In this document: piece by piece, positions 33,761-46,095 of the stretch | Numbering within the stretch: position 1 is the first letter of the stretch | Layout: each line of letters begins with the position of its first letter | Origin: Acheta domesticus | Lineage: Eukaryota > Arthropoda > Insecta > Orthoptera > Gryllidae | Direction of reading: 5' to 3' | Assembly: GCA_031308135.1 (NCBI GenBank) | Contig: JAHLJT010008756.1 | Coordinates: 72,699,821-72,763,820, forward strand | Length of the DNA: 64,000 bases | Program-made: the position numbers and the translations under genes | Notes under the pieces: model-generated | Databases searched by the model: none | The model's input: the letters and a program-made list of their open reading frames with translations, nothing else | Told to the model about the DNA's origin: nothing

Positions 33761-34204
33761 ATGTTATCTCCGCATTGCCTAGACTTTGCTGGACCAATAA
33801 ACTCCATCATACCGCTAGTGAATGTAAATAATACGTGTGTATTTAAATGGAAATCTTAATTAGAAGGACTTCGTTAAAAAAAACTCGTGGAAACGTGTAA
33901 TATAGTTTTAAAACGGTAAAAATGTAATTGGAATGTACTTGCTTTTATTACTTTTTGTGCATAAATATGCACAATTTGAAAATGTGTTGGAGGAAAATGT
34001 ACTAAATTAATTTCCTTTGGGCTTATGTACCATTATGAGCTTGCCTTCACAACGCTGCCACTACAGTTTTTCAAAAGGCAATGCCGTCTCTTCAACTTTT
34101 AAACTTTAAATCATATTATTAATTAAATATTAAACTTAATGTTTATTTATTGTTAAAAATAAATTAAATCATTGGAGAAAAAAATGAAGACTTCCTTTTA
34201 ACCT
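33761..34204. other. AT-rich non-coding DNA
   Basis: Nothing recognised. Confidence 0.5.
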
Positions 34205-34384
34205 GCTTCGATTGCGAAACATTTCACCTCTAATCGCCACTTTCACCGCTTCATCCATCTGCGCTTCAAACACCAAGCTTCAACATCACCGTTTCAACCA
34301 CCACTGCTTCAGCCGTCACTGCTTCAACCATTATTACTACAATCATTGCCTCTCCATCACCACTATCACCTCTTCTGTCACCGC
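34205..34384. repeat. Degenerate CTTCAACCACCACTG-type tandem repeat
   Basis: Irregular units around CGCTTCAA and CATCACCACTATCACC. The hAT-like MITE at 34385 is inserted at its right side. Confidence 0.6.
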
Positions 34385-34930
34385 TAGTGATGGCAAATTT
34401 TAGCAAAACTTCGATACATCACCAAAAGGTTTTCGATTTCGCTGAAAACATCGACAAAAAACATATATGTTCAAAATATCGATGATTTAAATATGATGAA
34501 ATTTTTCGAAGTAAAATGTCCCGGTTTTAATGTGATAGATAACACGTAAGTTTAAAGTATATTCTGCCTTAAATTTGACTGTCATTTTAATTTTCTAATC
34601 AATGTTTTATGTAGTCAAGCTTCAGAATGCAGATATCACCACGTAAAAATTAATCAAAAAAGGAAACAAATTAAAGAAAGGTTGCAAATAGAAAACGGTT
34701 TTGTGCCGCCTGGGGATCGATAACAGCGACAGTTGTCAATGGCTGTTGAGGCGAGACGACCACAAAAAATATTTATATCATGATATATTTTTTAAAAAAC
34801 ATCGATGTTTATGGACAGATATATCAATCTGAAGGAAACGTCGAATGCAAAACGTGGATCTTATAATAGAATCGATGTTTCTGCTCGAAAATATCGATGT
34901 TTTAAAAAATCGATGTTTTTTCCATCTCTA
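34385..34930. mobile_element. hAT-like MITE (family A), second copy, inverted
   Basis: About 546 bp, reverse complement of the 7614-8154 element along its whole length: termini TAGTGATGGCAAATTTTAGC and TTCCATCTCTA, with ATCGATGTTT motifs near the right end. No clear 8-bp duplication is visible at the flanks, so it is older or the flank has changed. No transposase is encoded. Confidence 0.85.
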
Positions 34931-35084
34931 TTTGTCGCCATAAATACCAGTGCAAGAGACCCGGCTCATTCCATATTGCTACTACAAACTCCCCGCCGTA
35001 CGCACCACAGGCGCCGGCGGCAGATACCTTTACTGCTTGCGGATTCTTTACTGACGCGCTCAGGTTTGATTGAAACCCGACGTA

Positions 35085-35280
35085 GGGCGGGGGCTGGGGC
35101 AAGGGAGGCGCGACAAAATCCCGTGTTGCTCCATTGCGGTGCCCTGCCGCTCCCGCCGCCCCGCCGCCCTCGCCGCCCTCGCCGCCTCCGCCGCCCCCGC
35201 CGCCTCTGCTCCCGCCCCCGCCACCCCCACCGCCTCTGCTGCCGCCATCCGCCCCGGGAGCCTTTGGCGCTCACCGCCAT
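35085..35280. other. GC-rich CCG/CCT trinucleotide-like island
   Basis: Dense CGCCGCC/CCGCCTCCGCC repeats giving polyproline, polyalanine or polyarginine in different frames. No supported gene. Confidence 0.6.
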
Positions 35281-35439
35281 ATGAAAGTGGCAGTTTTACT
35301 CCTTTCGCATACAGCAGAGACTGCTCCGAAAGCGGTGCTTGCCTCTTCCAGAGTTTAATTCACTGGTGGGGTTCAACGGGCAGGAGAGCCGGCCGCCAAA
35401 AGAGGGGAAGGAAGGAAATATTAAAAAAAAAATAAAAAT

Positions 35440-37875
35440 AAAAAAACTTCAAATGTCGTTATCATTAACCCCATTAGATTTTCTTGACATTCCTCTGGAA
35501 TTCTAATATACATCTAGCTTGTGGGCTATACTTCTTTATTGTAGTTTGTGGTGGCAGATGATAGACTCACAGTTAAGATAATTTAATTGCGAATTATGTT
35601 TCAGTTATTCACTTTGTTCATCCTCTCTGTGTAGCTAATTTTTAAAATAAGGAGTAAAGTTTTCATTTATGTGATTTGATTTGCGGCCATTTTTCCTTTA
35701 TCCAATCTGACAAACTTGGATTAAATCATTCTTTGCTTCTATCATTATTTTAAGCTTTGAGATTTTTTAACACCCATTTCGAGGAAGTTTCCTGGATGTT
35801 TTCAAACAATGAATATAGCGGGGTTAAGTATTCTTGAAATTATTTTTTACTCGTGCTTTCTTTAATTCTAATTAACGTAGCTTGCCTTTGATTACCTTGT
35901 TCCCCTAACAACGGCATTGTCATTCAATTAGAGTCGAAAATATATGGTGCTCGGAAATGTAACGTTCAGAATAACGTCTTCGTCTTCTGATAATTTTTAT
36001 TATGTTCTATTACATTTTCTGTTTTATTAGAATCTGAGATGTTTCCTCTCACGAACTTCTCTTATTTACTAATAAGGGGAGGATTGCTCAGCCCCTCATA
36101 ATTGACATCTTGTACGCACATTCTGCATATCTAGAGGAAGCAAGGATTTTATCTCTTAAAAGGCTCAGTAGTTCGCTGGGTGACTGCATTTTAAATTTCT
36201 TCACCCCTTACTGCCACCACAAAATGTTCTTCCTCTTTTAACAATAAAAAGATAGAAAGCAGAACCGAAAAGCGGATCAGAAGGCACAAGTTCTTAGCTA
36301 CGTCAGTGGTTTAATTTATTTATCTATTCCGACCCGTTAGCGCAATGAACATACGCTCGCCCCGACAGAAGATGCGTAATAAGCCATTATTAGTGCTGTG
36401 GTTTCATTATAGGCCTCATTTGAATATATAATGTATGCGTGCTCATGTGTATAAAGAGATGCATAATGGACCAATTTGGTCTAATTCGGTACAGTGTGTA
36501 TATACTGTGTGAGGAATGTGAACATATCTCGATTAGTCACCAGTTGCTTGACGTTCTAAATTGCCCGATATCAAGATTACCACGTTTCAGCATCGCAAAG
36601 GAATTAGGTGACATAATATCGGCAGTTTTTTCTCATAAAATGTAGCCTTGCTGACAAAATGATATTTATTATTGTACAAATAAGGATGTGTGACATGAAC
36701 TTGCCAAACTTTATAAAATATTTACTTTACTGAAACGATGAAGAATGATCGTAATTAGCAGTTCGGGCAACACTACATTAACATTGCTAATACCAAGTTC
36801 CTAAAATATTAAATTATTTTAATTTTCAATGTAAGTGTGAAATGAACTCAAAATAGAAACATAGTAACATATGACTTTACCAATAATGCAGTGCATATTG
36901 GTGCTACATATAAAATTCAAATTATTTGTTAATATTTCGAAGTAAATGCAAATTAAGTGATCGAAAGATACTTCATTAACTGTTATTAGAGTGAGAATAA
37001 TTAATTTTAAAATAATACTGCATACTGCAAATTCACCTCCAGTAACTATCGTTGTATATTAATTTTTAAATTTAAAACACGAAAGGTTTTCGTTTATTAA
37101 GCATTTTCAGTTTTTTACTCAACCAAATTTCGGATTTTTTTTGTTTTAAGCGAAAGGTAGTGGGCCAAAGATGTATTATCGTAGTTTTCGGATAATAGTA
37201 CGAACACTAAATTTTAATACAAACCTCAATTTAATAGAATGAGCACCATCTGCCGTCATTTATTCAATATGTCGTTTAGTTGTGTCAACCTTCTTCAAGA
37301 AAGTGTGTGCGGGTGAGAGGTTATATGGAGATGCGAAGGTACCGAGTTATTTAAGGTCGAAGATTGAACGTTTTTAAAGATCAAAATTAGTAAATGTACG
37401 CTCATTGTCCAGCAATAGTTTGAAACTTTTATATTTTTACAAGACAATTTTAGTGGTTATGAGTATATGATGCATTACGTTTTTTAAATTAAGGTGAATA
37501 GGATTTCCGCCTACAGTCCACTACAACATTCATATTCAGATCTTGGTAAATATAAAACATTGCAAATATACTTTCGTAAACACGTTTAGATCGGTTTTCA
37601 CAGTGAATAAGGGCCGAACAGAGAGAGCGAGGCCTGGCGGGTTAGGAAATGAGGATTTGGACCGTAGGAGACGGCGGAGAATTTTTATAAACAATAATAT
37701 GCATGAATTTCTTAATATGAAATACTTCAGAACTAACTAAAACGAACGGCTTCGTAAAATGTGAATGTTGGTAACTTGCATGGGAAATTCCCATCGCATC
37801 AAATCAGAAGCAGACACACTCGAGTACGCATAATTTTTGTACAGCTTCGATTCACAGGCCCTCTTGAAAGAGCGC
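35440..37875. other. AT-rich non-coding DNA, nothing recognised
   Basis: Very AT-rich, with only short unrecognised open frames. Confidence 0.45.
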
Positions 37876-37879
37876 TTAG

Positions 37880-38067
37880 CCAATTACACACTCGAACAGC
37901 GCGGGCGGCAGCAGGGGGCGCGAGGCTTTCGCGAGGGCTGCGGCGCCGGGGGCGGAGACTGCGCGAGGCAGGTGACCGACAGCACGGGAGGGCGGCGGCG
38001 ACGGCGGCAGCCGGGGAGCACGGGTGCGCAGGCGGGAGTGGAGATGAGCCGACTGGCGGCGGAGGCA
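37880..38067. other. GC-rich, CpG-dense island
   Basis: Abrupt GC-rich block with overlapping open frames on both strands and no similarity. It ends where a MITE fragment (38068) begins. Confidence 0.5.
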
Positions 38068-38215
38068 CAGTCGCTCCAGCCTATCGTTTTGGAGGTGACC
38101 ACCATAGATTAAAAAAATATTGTCCACATAGATTTAAAATTATTGTTAAATAATACATATTTGTTATTAATTATATTCTTTTGGTATTGTATACAAGACT
38201 AGGAAAATCCGGCAG
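38068..38215 (+). mobile_element. Fragment of the 61.8 kb hAT-like MITE (family C)
   Basis: Shares with 61765-61900 the order TTTTGGAGG, a CAxxxTAGATT segment, GTTAAxTAATA and ATTTGTTATTA. Only the left part is present. Confidence 0.55.
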
Positions 38216-39000
38216 ACGTTGTTCTGCCCTTCATCTCCCTCTTTCCCTTTTCTCACTGTCTCTCCCTCCCTCACCCTGCCCCTGTCTGTCTCTGCCGCTC
38301 TCTCCCTCTCATTCACATTTAACTGCAGATTCTGCATTCTGAGCAAGTGAGGTAATATCGGGAAGCGCCGGACCAGAAAATAACGTAATAGAATGTTCAA
38401 GAAGGTTTCATGCTGTAGATTACAGCGTGAGAAACGTTTTTTGTAGGCCTTGGGCCCGAAAATTTTAGTTTTTAAGGCCACAGGCATTGTTTAGGAGGTA
38501 CTTAACGATATAGATTCAAAGACCTACCGAATGTGTTGCGGATTGCATTTGACGTAAATATTTAGTTTTGTTCTACAGCGCCAAGTAGTGAAGTTACAAT
38601 AGATTTAACAGCATATAAACCTTGTCGGTGGAAAAACACGTAGAATTGCCAACTTTCTTGGAGATTTGTCTCACGGTGTCGGAGATTACCTCTTATATAT
38701 ACCAATAATTTAATAATACCAATAATAGGATAATAATAATACAAATAATTTAGATAAATTAGCAGCCATTGTAAATGGATACATTCATGTTAACACCGAC
38801 ATGTCAAGCCGCGTCTTTTTTTTCTACTCTCATATTTTCAGTACACCTTATATTTTTTCGATTGTAAAATATTGAGATACGCAGTGTGTTGTTTAGCATG
38901 CTTTCTGAATGATTTTTGAATGGCATATGCCAATAATATGTCACAGTGGAATGGAAAAAATTGCTCTCTCAAAGGCCTTGTCAGTAAAAATGTCACCGTC
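38216..39000. other. Non-coding DNA with a CT-rich patch
   Basis: Pyrimidine-rich TCTCCCTCTTTCCC-type sequence at about 38225-38310, then AT-rich. No gene seen. Confidence 0.4.
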
Positions 39001-39039
39001 CGGAGCGTCGTTTCGGCATCGTCCACAGCAATCAGTGCC

Positions 39040-40165
39040 CTATCGCGTCGTTGACCCCGTCCTCGCCACCTTGTGGATCTCCCACAATCGTCGCTTCTGC
39101 CGCATTTGCCATCCCCGCAGTCCAGACTATCTCCTCTACCTCCGCCACCCCGGCAGCTGTCGTCAGCTCCATCGCCCTCTCCGCTCTCGTCGCCTTCGCC
39201 CCGCCGCCTCTGTCCTCGCGACTGTCGCTTCCCTCGCCACTTTCGCCGTCTTCGCCGCCCTCGCCCCTCTCGCCGCCTCCACCACCCTCGCGGCCACCAA
39301 CACCCTCGCCGCCCTCCCCGCTCTCGCCGCCCCCACTACCCTCGCCGTCCCCGCCGCCCCCGCTATCCACTCCGTTCCAACTGCTCTCGGGCGCTATCTC
39401 TATCTCGGCCACCCTCGCTGCTCCTCACCATCCCCACTATCGTCGCCGTTCACGGCATCCTCGCGGTCCCCACCACCCTCTCCTCCCCCACAGGTTGCTC
39501 AGTGCATCAACTGATGTCACTGCAGTGCCTCTGACCGAGAGGTTCTAGGTTCCAGTCCGGACGACCGCCGCGGCGGTAGGATTTTCGACACTAAGTTTGT
39601 CAGCTAGGTCGAATTCAGTCGTTGACTGAAGGAGAATTCTAGAGTCTGACTGCTCTGATCAGTAGTTTTCCGTGATTTCTTCGATCAACGCCAGGGGAAT
39701 GTCGGAGCAGTACTCTAATGAACGGGTCACGGACCACGCGCGCTAATATGCAGTACACTACCACACGTACCGGGAGACCTTTCGGGAGCGTAGAGCTTGT
39801 CCCGGCTGGGGCGGTGCCCAGGCTAGTGGGAGATACCTGGTTGGGAAAACCCCACTTGTTGACGATAGGTCGTCGCCGGATCTCGCCGTCCAGCGGGGGA
39901 GTATCACCGCCACCTCCCAATGAAAAAGTATGCACTACACTTTCGCGACTAATGACCTCAGTTGTTGACACGCCCGGAATTACTCTCCTCCCCCACTATT
40001 CTCGGCCGCTAACACTATCTCCGCCACCCTCGCCGCTTCACCACCTCCGTCACCCTCGCCTTCATCCCTGCTCTCGCCGCCATCGCCTCCCGTCCCCCTA
40101 CACCGCCCTCGTCGCCCTTTCGCTGCGCCACCCCCGCGTCGCGCGTGCAGAGGCTTTTCCGCGCT
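39040..40165. repeat. Degenerate CCCTCGCCGCC array, split by a SINE
   Basis: Two blocks, 39040-39491 and 39997-40165, made of irregular ctCGCCxCCxTCGCC units (about 9-12 bp). The exact 14-bp duplication around the SINE shows they were one continuous array before the insertion. Frames of about 150-200 codons arise on both strands because the array lacks stops. Confidence 0.75.
39492..39982 (+). mobile_element. tRNA-derived SINE, family 1, with exact 14-bp target duplication
   Basis: CTCTCCTCCCCCAC occurs at 39478-39491 and 39983-39996. The 491-bp body begins AGGTTGCTCAGTGCATCAAC (A box), then AGGTTCTAGGTTCCAGTCCG (B box), GTAGGATTTTCGACACTAAG, GGAGAATTCTAGAG, GTTTTCCGTGATTTCTTCG and GAGCTTGTCCCGGCTGG, and ends near GACACGCCCGGAATTA. 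Part of the pyrimidine/AC centre is deleted (about 39742). Confidence 0.9.
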
Positions 40166-41084
40166 TAACTTTGTGGGCTCCGCGACCGCTCAGAAGGCTT
40201 GCGAACGGTTTGAACATGTTCCCTGGAAAGCAATGAAATAGGAAGTGGTAGTCCCTCTTTGAAGGGAAATTTGGAGAAGAGTTTGGTGTTTTGATATTAT
40301 CCTTCTAGTGTTGTTTTGTCATTTATACAAGGAAACTGCCGGTTTCGTTGGAGAATTCAACTTGTATTGATGCTTATGCTCGAAGATACGAAGCGCTAAT
40401 TTATAGTTGATCCTTTTCCTATGTTATGAAGGTGTTTTATTCTTCTTAAAAATATCTCCAATTGCAATGGTAAATTGTCAGTGAAAGCAATAAATTATAG
40501 AATATATATCAACTTACTTTCTGTGCTTGGACACCAATATTACGTTACCAGTGAAATGGTGTACTGGTGTTTCTTAATGCCTAAAATGAAACTTGATGTA
40601 TGAAGTACGGCGGTTTATGAGAGAACATTTACAATATAATTTTCATATATACAGATTGTAATATGTGTTTTTTGGTCGTTTTATTGCATTTTCTGCCGTT
40701 ATGTTACGATTCATAATATTTACTACCTTAAACGTATGTTTACCTGTTTCTGGTACTTTACAGGATAATATATTTTCCTCCGTTGTTTCAAATAACTTTG
40801 AATAGGTGAAAGTGATGTACAATGACATCTGATTGCCGTTATATTCACATTATTCTTCTTTAGAGGTGCTTTTGAGACCTAACACCCGCCCGTCGTAACG
40901 TTTGTTGACGAGCAGAACAAGGCATTCAGAAATGAAGTTTACGAGTATTGGTTTTACAGTGGGTTTCCCGCCCTTTTTCCTGGGTTTGGACACTATTTAA
41001 AAATCATACGTGAGCCATGGCGTTAAAATACCTTTGAAAACCAAACTTCATAAACGAGTGTGCGGCTGTGAGGGCTCAGTGAGA
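40166..41084. other. AT-rich non-coding DNA, nothing recognised
   Basis: No conserved coding sequence. Confidence 0.45.
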
Positions 41085-41400
41085 ACATCCGGTGCCGTTC
41101 TCAACTGAGAGGTCGTAGAGTTCGCGTCCTGACTGTGGCAGGTTCACGACTCTATCTGTTTAGCTAGATAGAATAGAGGAAAAATCGAGTGTTCGGCTGC
41201 TCTGATCAGTGTTACGTGGTTTCTCCGATCAATACCAGGCGAATACTGAAGCAGTACTACGCTTGCAGATGCTACACTTCTGAAACAGTACATATGCTAC
41301 TCTAACAGACGGCCCGCCGGCCGCGCGCAATCTTTCGTTCCTCATCTTTGTGCTGTCCTCTCAATTTACACTCAAGCTGTGGGAGATAACGCGCCTAGCA
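41085..41400 (+). mobile_element. tRNA-derived SINE, family 1, 3'-truncated
   Basis: Head with GGGCTCAGTGAGAACATCCG and AGAGGTCGTAGAGTTCGCGTCC, then the body (GTGGTTTCTCCGATCAATAC). It carries an internal extra segment near 41270-41305 and stops after the pyrimidine block. Confidence 0.7.
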
Positions 41401-41599
41401 CTACCTAAATTTCAACGTAACACCTCAAACCTGAACCTTGAAGCCTGAATCAAATCATCGAACCTTAGACCATGTTTTCACGAGTAGGAATGAATACTCA
41501 TTTGCTATGGATGGCCACATCCAAAACGTTATAATATAAAATGTGCTGTCGTCAAACCCTTCGAGAGACAGAAATGTTTCGAGAGACAGAAAAAGCTTC

Positions 41600-42300
41600 A
41601 AGCTCCCGATTGGTCTCCTGCCCTGTGTGCTAGTATACGACATGCAGATGTAAGTGTGGGTGTGTGTACGTAAGGGCTGAGGATAGAACAAAGAAGAGGA
41701 AAGAAAGATTGCGCGCGTTCGATGTCCTATTTGTTCTGGGACTGCTCCGTACGGCTCCGACATTCGCGTGATATTGTTCGGAGAAACCACAGAAACTTAT
41801 TGATCAGAGCAGCTAGCCGATATAAATCTCCAGACAGCGGCTGTTTTCGACTTAGCTACGGAGCTAGTGTCGAAAATCCTGCCACCGTCGGGGCTGGACC
41901 CCTAGGACGTCCCGACACTGGGGTCCCGACACTGGCGTCCCGACACTGGCGTCCCGACACGGACGTCCCGACACGGGCGTCCCGACACGGGCGTCCCGAC
42001 ACGGGCGTCCCGACACGGACGTCCCGACACGGACGTCCCGACACGGGCGTCCCGACACGGACGTCCCGACACGGACGTCCCGACACGGACGTCCCGACAC
42101 GGGCGTCCCGACACGGACGTCCCGACACGGACGTCCCGACACGGACGTCCCGACACGGACGTCCCGACACGGACGTCCCGACACGGACGTCCCGACACGG
42201 ACGTCCCGACACGGACGTCCCGACATGGACGTCCCGAACCCTAGGACGTCTCGTCAGACGATGCAGTGGCAACAGTTGTTGCCCTGAGCTCTCTCAGCCG
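41600..42300 (-). mobile_element. tRNA-derived SINE, family 1, with minisatellite expanded at its B box
   Basis: Minus-strand copy. The head (42300 down to 42236) reads GCTCAGGGCAACAACTGTTG and ACGTCCTAGGGTTCGGGACG. A 322-bp array interrupts here, and the head resumes at 41908 down with ACGTCCTAGGGGTCCAGCCC followed by GACGGTGGCAGGATTTTCG and the normal body. The CCTAGGG B-box region is thus present on both sides of the array. Confidence 0.8.
41909..42230. repeat. 14-bp minisatellite, 23 units
   Basis: Exactly 322 bp in register, units GTCCCGACACGGAC with GGGC, TGGC and TGGG variants. Because 14 is not a multiple of three, the translation repeats every 42 bp and all frames are free of stops. 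The long frames on both strands here are therefore artefacts. Confidence 0.95.
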
Positions 42301-42610
42301 AGTAGGCGGGGAGGGGGGAGAGGCGGGGGCGGCGAGCGTGAAATGGAGGCGCCGCGCGTGCGCATCCGTCGGGAGATCGTCCTCTTCCGCCGCAGGTGAG
42401 GGCGAGGCCGAGGGCGAAGGCGAGGGCGAGGGCGTGGGCGATGCGTCGCGCGCCGCTGCGTCCCCTGGGTGGCCCAAGGGCGCCACGCCCACCTGCCCCG
42501 AAAAGAGCCCAGTGGAGCTCGAAGCCTTCGGACGAATGAAAAGCACCGCGCATTTGGCTCGCTTCTCACCTAGTCCCTCGTCTTTCAAATCTCTCCGCAG
42601 TGATACCTTG
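42301..42610. other. GC-rich, CpG-dense island next to a SINE head
   Basis: Contains GGCGAGGGCGAGGGCGAGGG hexamer repeats (about 42395-42435). No coding similarity. It again directly follows the 5' end of a family 1 SINE, as at 22.7 kb. Confidence 0.5.
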
Positions 42611-44048
42611 CTGGTGAGAGTGGTTGCAACAGAAATTATGTTGGTAGCTTAAACTGCAGCTTGAAACTGCGAAATCACCACAATCATAATACATGCTGGA
42701 AGTGTTGTTCCCTTCAATTGTTTTCTCTGTGATCTGGTTGCTACCATCATAAATGGGATTTTTAAAAGGAAGCCCTGATTCGGCTCAATGCGGACAGACT
42801 TTCCGGGTGCACTTTATTTGCACATTGCTGAAGAGAACTGGAATTTTCATGAATCTCTGATCAGGTCATTGCTGCCAGTGTCAATTCCCTGACTACCTAC
42901 AGAATAAACAATTTTGCTCCTCTTAAGATTGTTTATCTTCGATGCCTTCTCTTTAACGAGTGTTTGTCGCTTTTTTTGTCTTATCGATGTTACGATATTG
43001 CGTGTGTTCTGCTCTATCGCACTTGTCGCTAGCTTCTCATACACATATGACTGCATGTAGTACTCTGTGCAACTCACCGCGACGGTCGTTCTAATGTTTG
43101 AGATTTCAGCAGATGATAGAGCATTACGGAAAGCGCATATAATTACGGCAATAGGGAGTTTTAGCGCCAGGCGTAAGGAGACATCCTTAAACTCTATTAA
43201 TCACGTGACTAACAACTTTATACGGTCGTAATGAACAATGTTCGGAAGAGTTTTAGCAATAGCGTCATTGCATTATGCATTATAAAAAAAGAAGCATTTC
43301 AAGCGTTGAACAAAGAAGTTGCATAATATATCAAAGACTGTACGGTAATGGTGAGACATTTCTACCAAGATACGAATCAAGAATATAACAAATCTATATT
43401 ATGCACGGAATTTTAGATTTTGTGGCCCTCCGCGATGAGAATGCGGTCTGGAATTTTGAATCGGCTTTTCTTGGGAATGGAGAAAGTATTCGTTATGCGC
43501 ATAAGACATAACCTAAACCGAATATAAGTTTTCAACTTCTTTTTCATTAATTTCTTTCCTGTGACCTCTCCAATATTTTCCTTTAATTTTTGCCAACGTT
43601 GTGGATTTGTTAAAGAATTTACGGGTGCAACTGGCAAGAAGATACGGGTGCAACTGGCTCACATACGAGCATAGGTTTATCAGAGTTGGAAAATGCAACC
43701 TCTCCTATTTTTAAGCGACCATTTCGCCGTTTGTAAGGTGACCGAGCTCCTACAGGCGTGCACTATTTATGAAGGTATAAGGTATGTTATGCAATTCAGA
43801 AAAGGATTTTGTGTACGCAAGGAAGACTGGTTGTTTGATTAAAGGTCAAGTATTAGATACATATTTGGAGAAAATGAAATAATTTTCTAGTAAAAGTGGA
43901 AAAGAAAAGAAAACTAAGAGGCAAAGAGCAATCTTTTGAAAAAGAAAATTTTATAAAGTGTTGTTTACTTTTTCTGAATGTATTGCTGTGATAATCATTA
44001 AGATTTAAGACAAATATTTTACAGGTCTACAACTACAGAGATAATAAT

Positions 44049-44090
<42 letters not shown>

Positions 44091-45867
44091 CGGATAGTAT
44101 TACAAGTAATTGTATGCATTAATTATATTTGAAATAATTAATGATAAATAGTAGAAAATGTTAAAGTGTGACAAAATGACTGAGGTAGAAAATTTTAATT
44201 TACAACTTCGATGTCGAGTTGCATCAATCAACTGTCAAATATGCGCGCATGTATGATAGTGTACTTGGTCTAATAACAGTGAATCGTATTTCATGTTTAT
44301 GAATGAGTCACTCAAAACACGTGGAAAAGACAAACCGACGTAAAAACGTACTTAATGGAACAAGAAAAATGAAGATCACATTTGCTTTCTCTTATAAGGT
44401 GCGTGTGATGAAAGTCATTTAACAAAATCATATTTCTAACTTTCGGGCTTTATATTAATTTTCTGAAAATAAATGTTGGTTGATCTGTGGAAATGTGTCT
44501 TGCGTAACACAGTTATAACATTTTACATTTCACGAAAATGTTGTTTATGCTGTGCGATGCGTTTTCATTACGGTGTTCTGCAGGGGTGGTAACAGTAGCC
44601 TCCTTACGGGCGCACAGTGCGACCACATCTACCACTTTCCCTCCAAATTTTTTTCTCAAAACAAACGATATACCATTCTGGCTTTGAGGTGCGAGTTTTT
44701 CGAATTTCTTTATTACTGAGACTGGTGACCTTGTTCATAGAGACAGATAAAGATTATTAAATAAGAAATATCACATAAAAGGTAAACTTGTCGTGTTATT
44801 TTCTTCCAATCTTTAATTTTTTACTCTTTCGTGTATTCACTGTTTATTATTTCTTAATTTTCTCGTCCTAATTAAAAGAAATCATCGACTAATCAACTCC
44901 AATATGAAAACAATTGAATATTGGATTATTGTTAAAATTTCATTTTCGCTTACAGTTCATGCCTGTTCTATAAACCGTGTAATACAGAAGATATTGCAAA
45001 TGGACATTTCATGAAAGTTTGCCTGTTTAGAAGGTGGAGCGTTGTAATTTACGAAACAGTAAGAGATAATATTTAGCTTTATTAACGTGGATGATTACAT
45101 TTAACTGGATGGTTCAAAATTAGTGCGAACATTGAAGTGTCATTTTATGATACGTCCTGAGTGATATTATGCCGTGGAAACAAAATTTTTAAAAAATTAT
45201 TGCCGATTACCGTAAAAACCTTACCTAATTAAGAATTTTGTTACATTACTAGAACTTGCTAAAGTGATTTAATGTCCTATTCGGCAAGTAGCTCCATACA
45301 ATTAATTTAATTTTAAAATTAATTAGATTGCTTTTTTTTAATTAGGGAAAGGAGAAAAAATGTATTCTTTGAAATTTGGGAATTTCCTAGTGTGTTTTTT
45401 TTATGAGAGTTTGAAGATTTTTGGTGGATCTTGATTTAATTCTGTTTGAGGAATTTACTCTTTGATCTAAATCAAAATAGGAAGCACTTGGACTGGAGGG
45501 TAAGAGTGTATAAAATTTTGAAGATAAATTAATAAGAAAATCTACAATTTGGGGTATTTGAAGCTCTTATCGTATGTGACTCTTGGGTATAAACCGTGGT
45601 GCATGGGAAGTCTTTGGAGAACTTTAATTTGGAAGGATTGTATGTCAATGTTACTAGGAGCAGTTTATCCAAACTAGGCAGGCATGTTAATGTGGATCAG
45701 TTGATGTTTTTCTAAAGAAATAATTTGGTCTCAATTTTAAAAAGAGGATGAGGAATTGATGTACGGAGATAGCTCGTTCTGTAGCTTTTTATACAACTGA
45801 GGTGATGTGTTATTTTTATTTAGAATTCTAAATTTGATAAACGTGGACTTGTTAAGGGCTAAACTCC
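42611..45867. other. AT-rich non-coding DNA
   Basis: An AAT microsatellite at 44039-44088. No gene or other repeat recognised. Confidence 0.45.
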
Positions 45868-46095
45868 TTCGTATACCCGCCTTCTGAGGAGAAGAAAAGC
45901 TCCCTGTACCATGTTGTAGATTTACAGCATGTAAAAGACCCTGAGGCCTAAAAGAAGCTCTGAGCTAAATTGTAATCGCCTGTTTCGTCGCCCGAATGAT
46001 ACCTTATTTCTCTGGTAGATGGCGAGAGGAGCGTAACGAAATTTGCATGGCCAGGGGGAAGAGCAGGCTTGATGGCCTGAGATACGGCGCGCCGC
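45868..46095 (+). repeat. Dispersed repeat shared with 19.83 kb
   Basis: The partner of 19829-20040: CCATGTTGTAGAT, TAAAAGAAGC, TAGATGGCGAGAGGAGCGTA, then a GC-rich GCGCGCCGCGGCG end. Confidence 0.6.

Noticed and set aside
41722..42399. 225-codon frame with PDTDVPTRASRHGR repeats and similar minus-strand frames
   Set aside because: The 14-bp minisatellite is open in all frames, and its flanks are SINE sequence.
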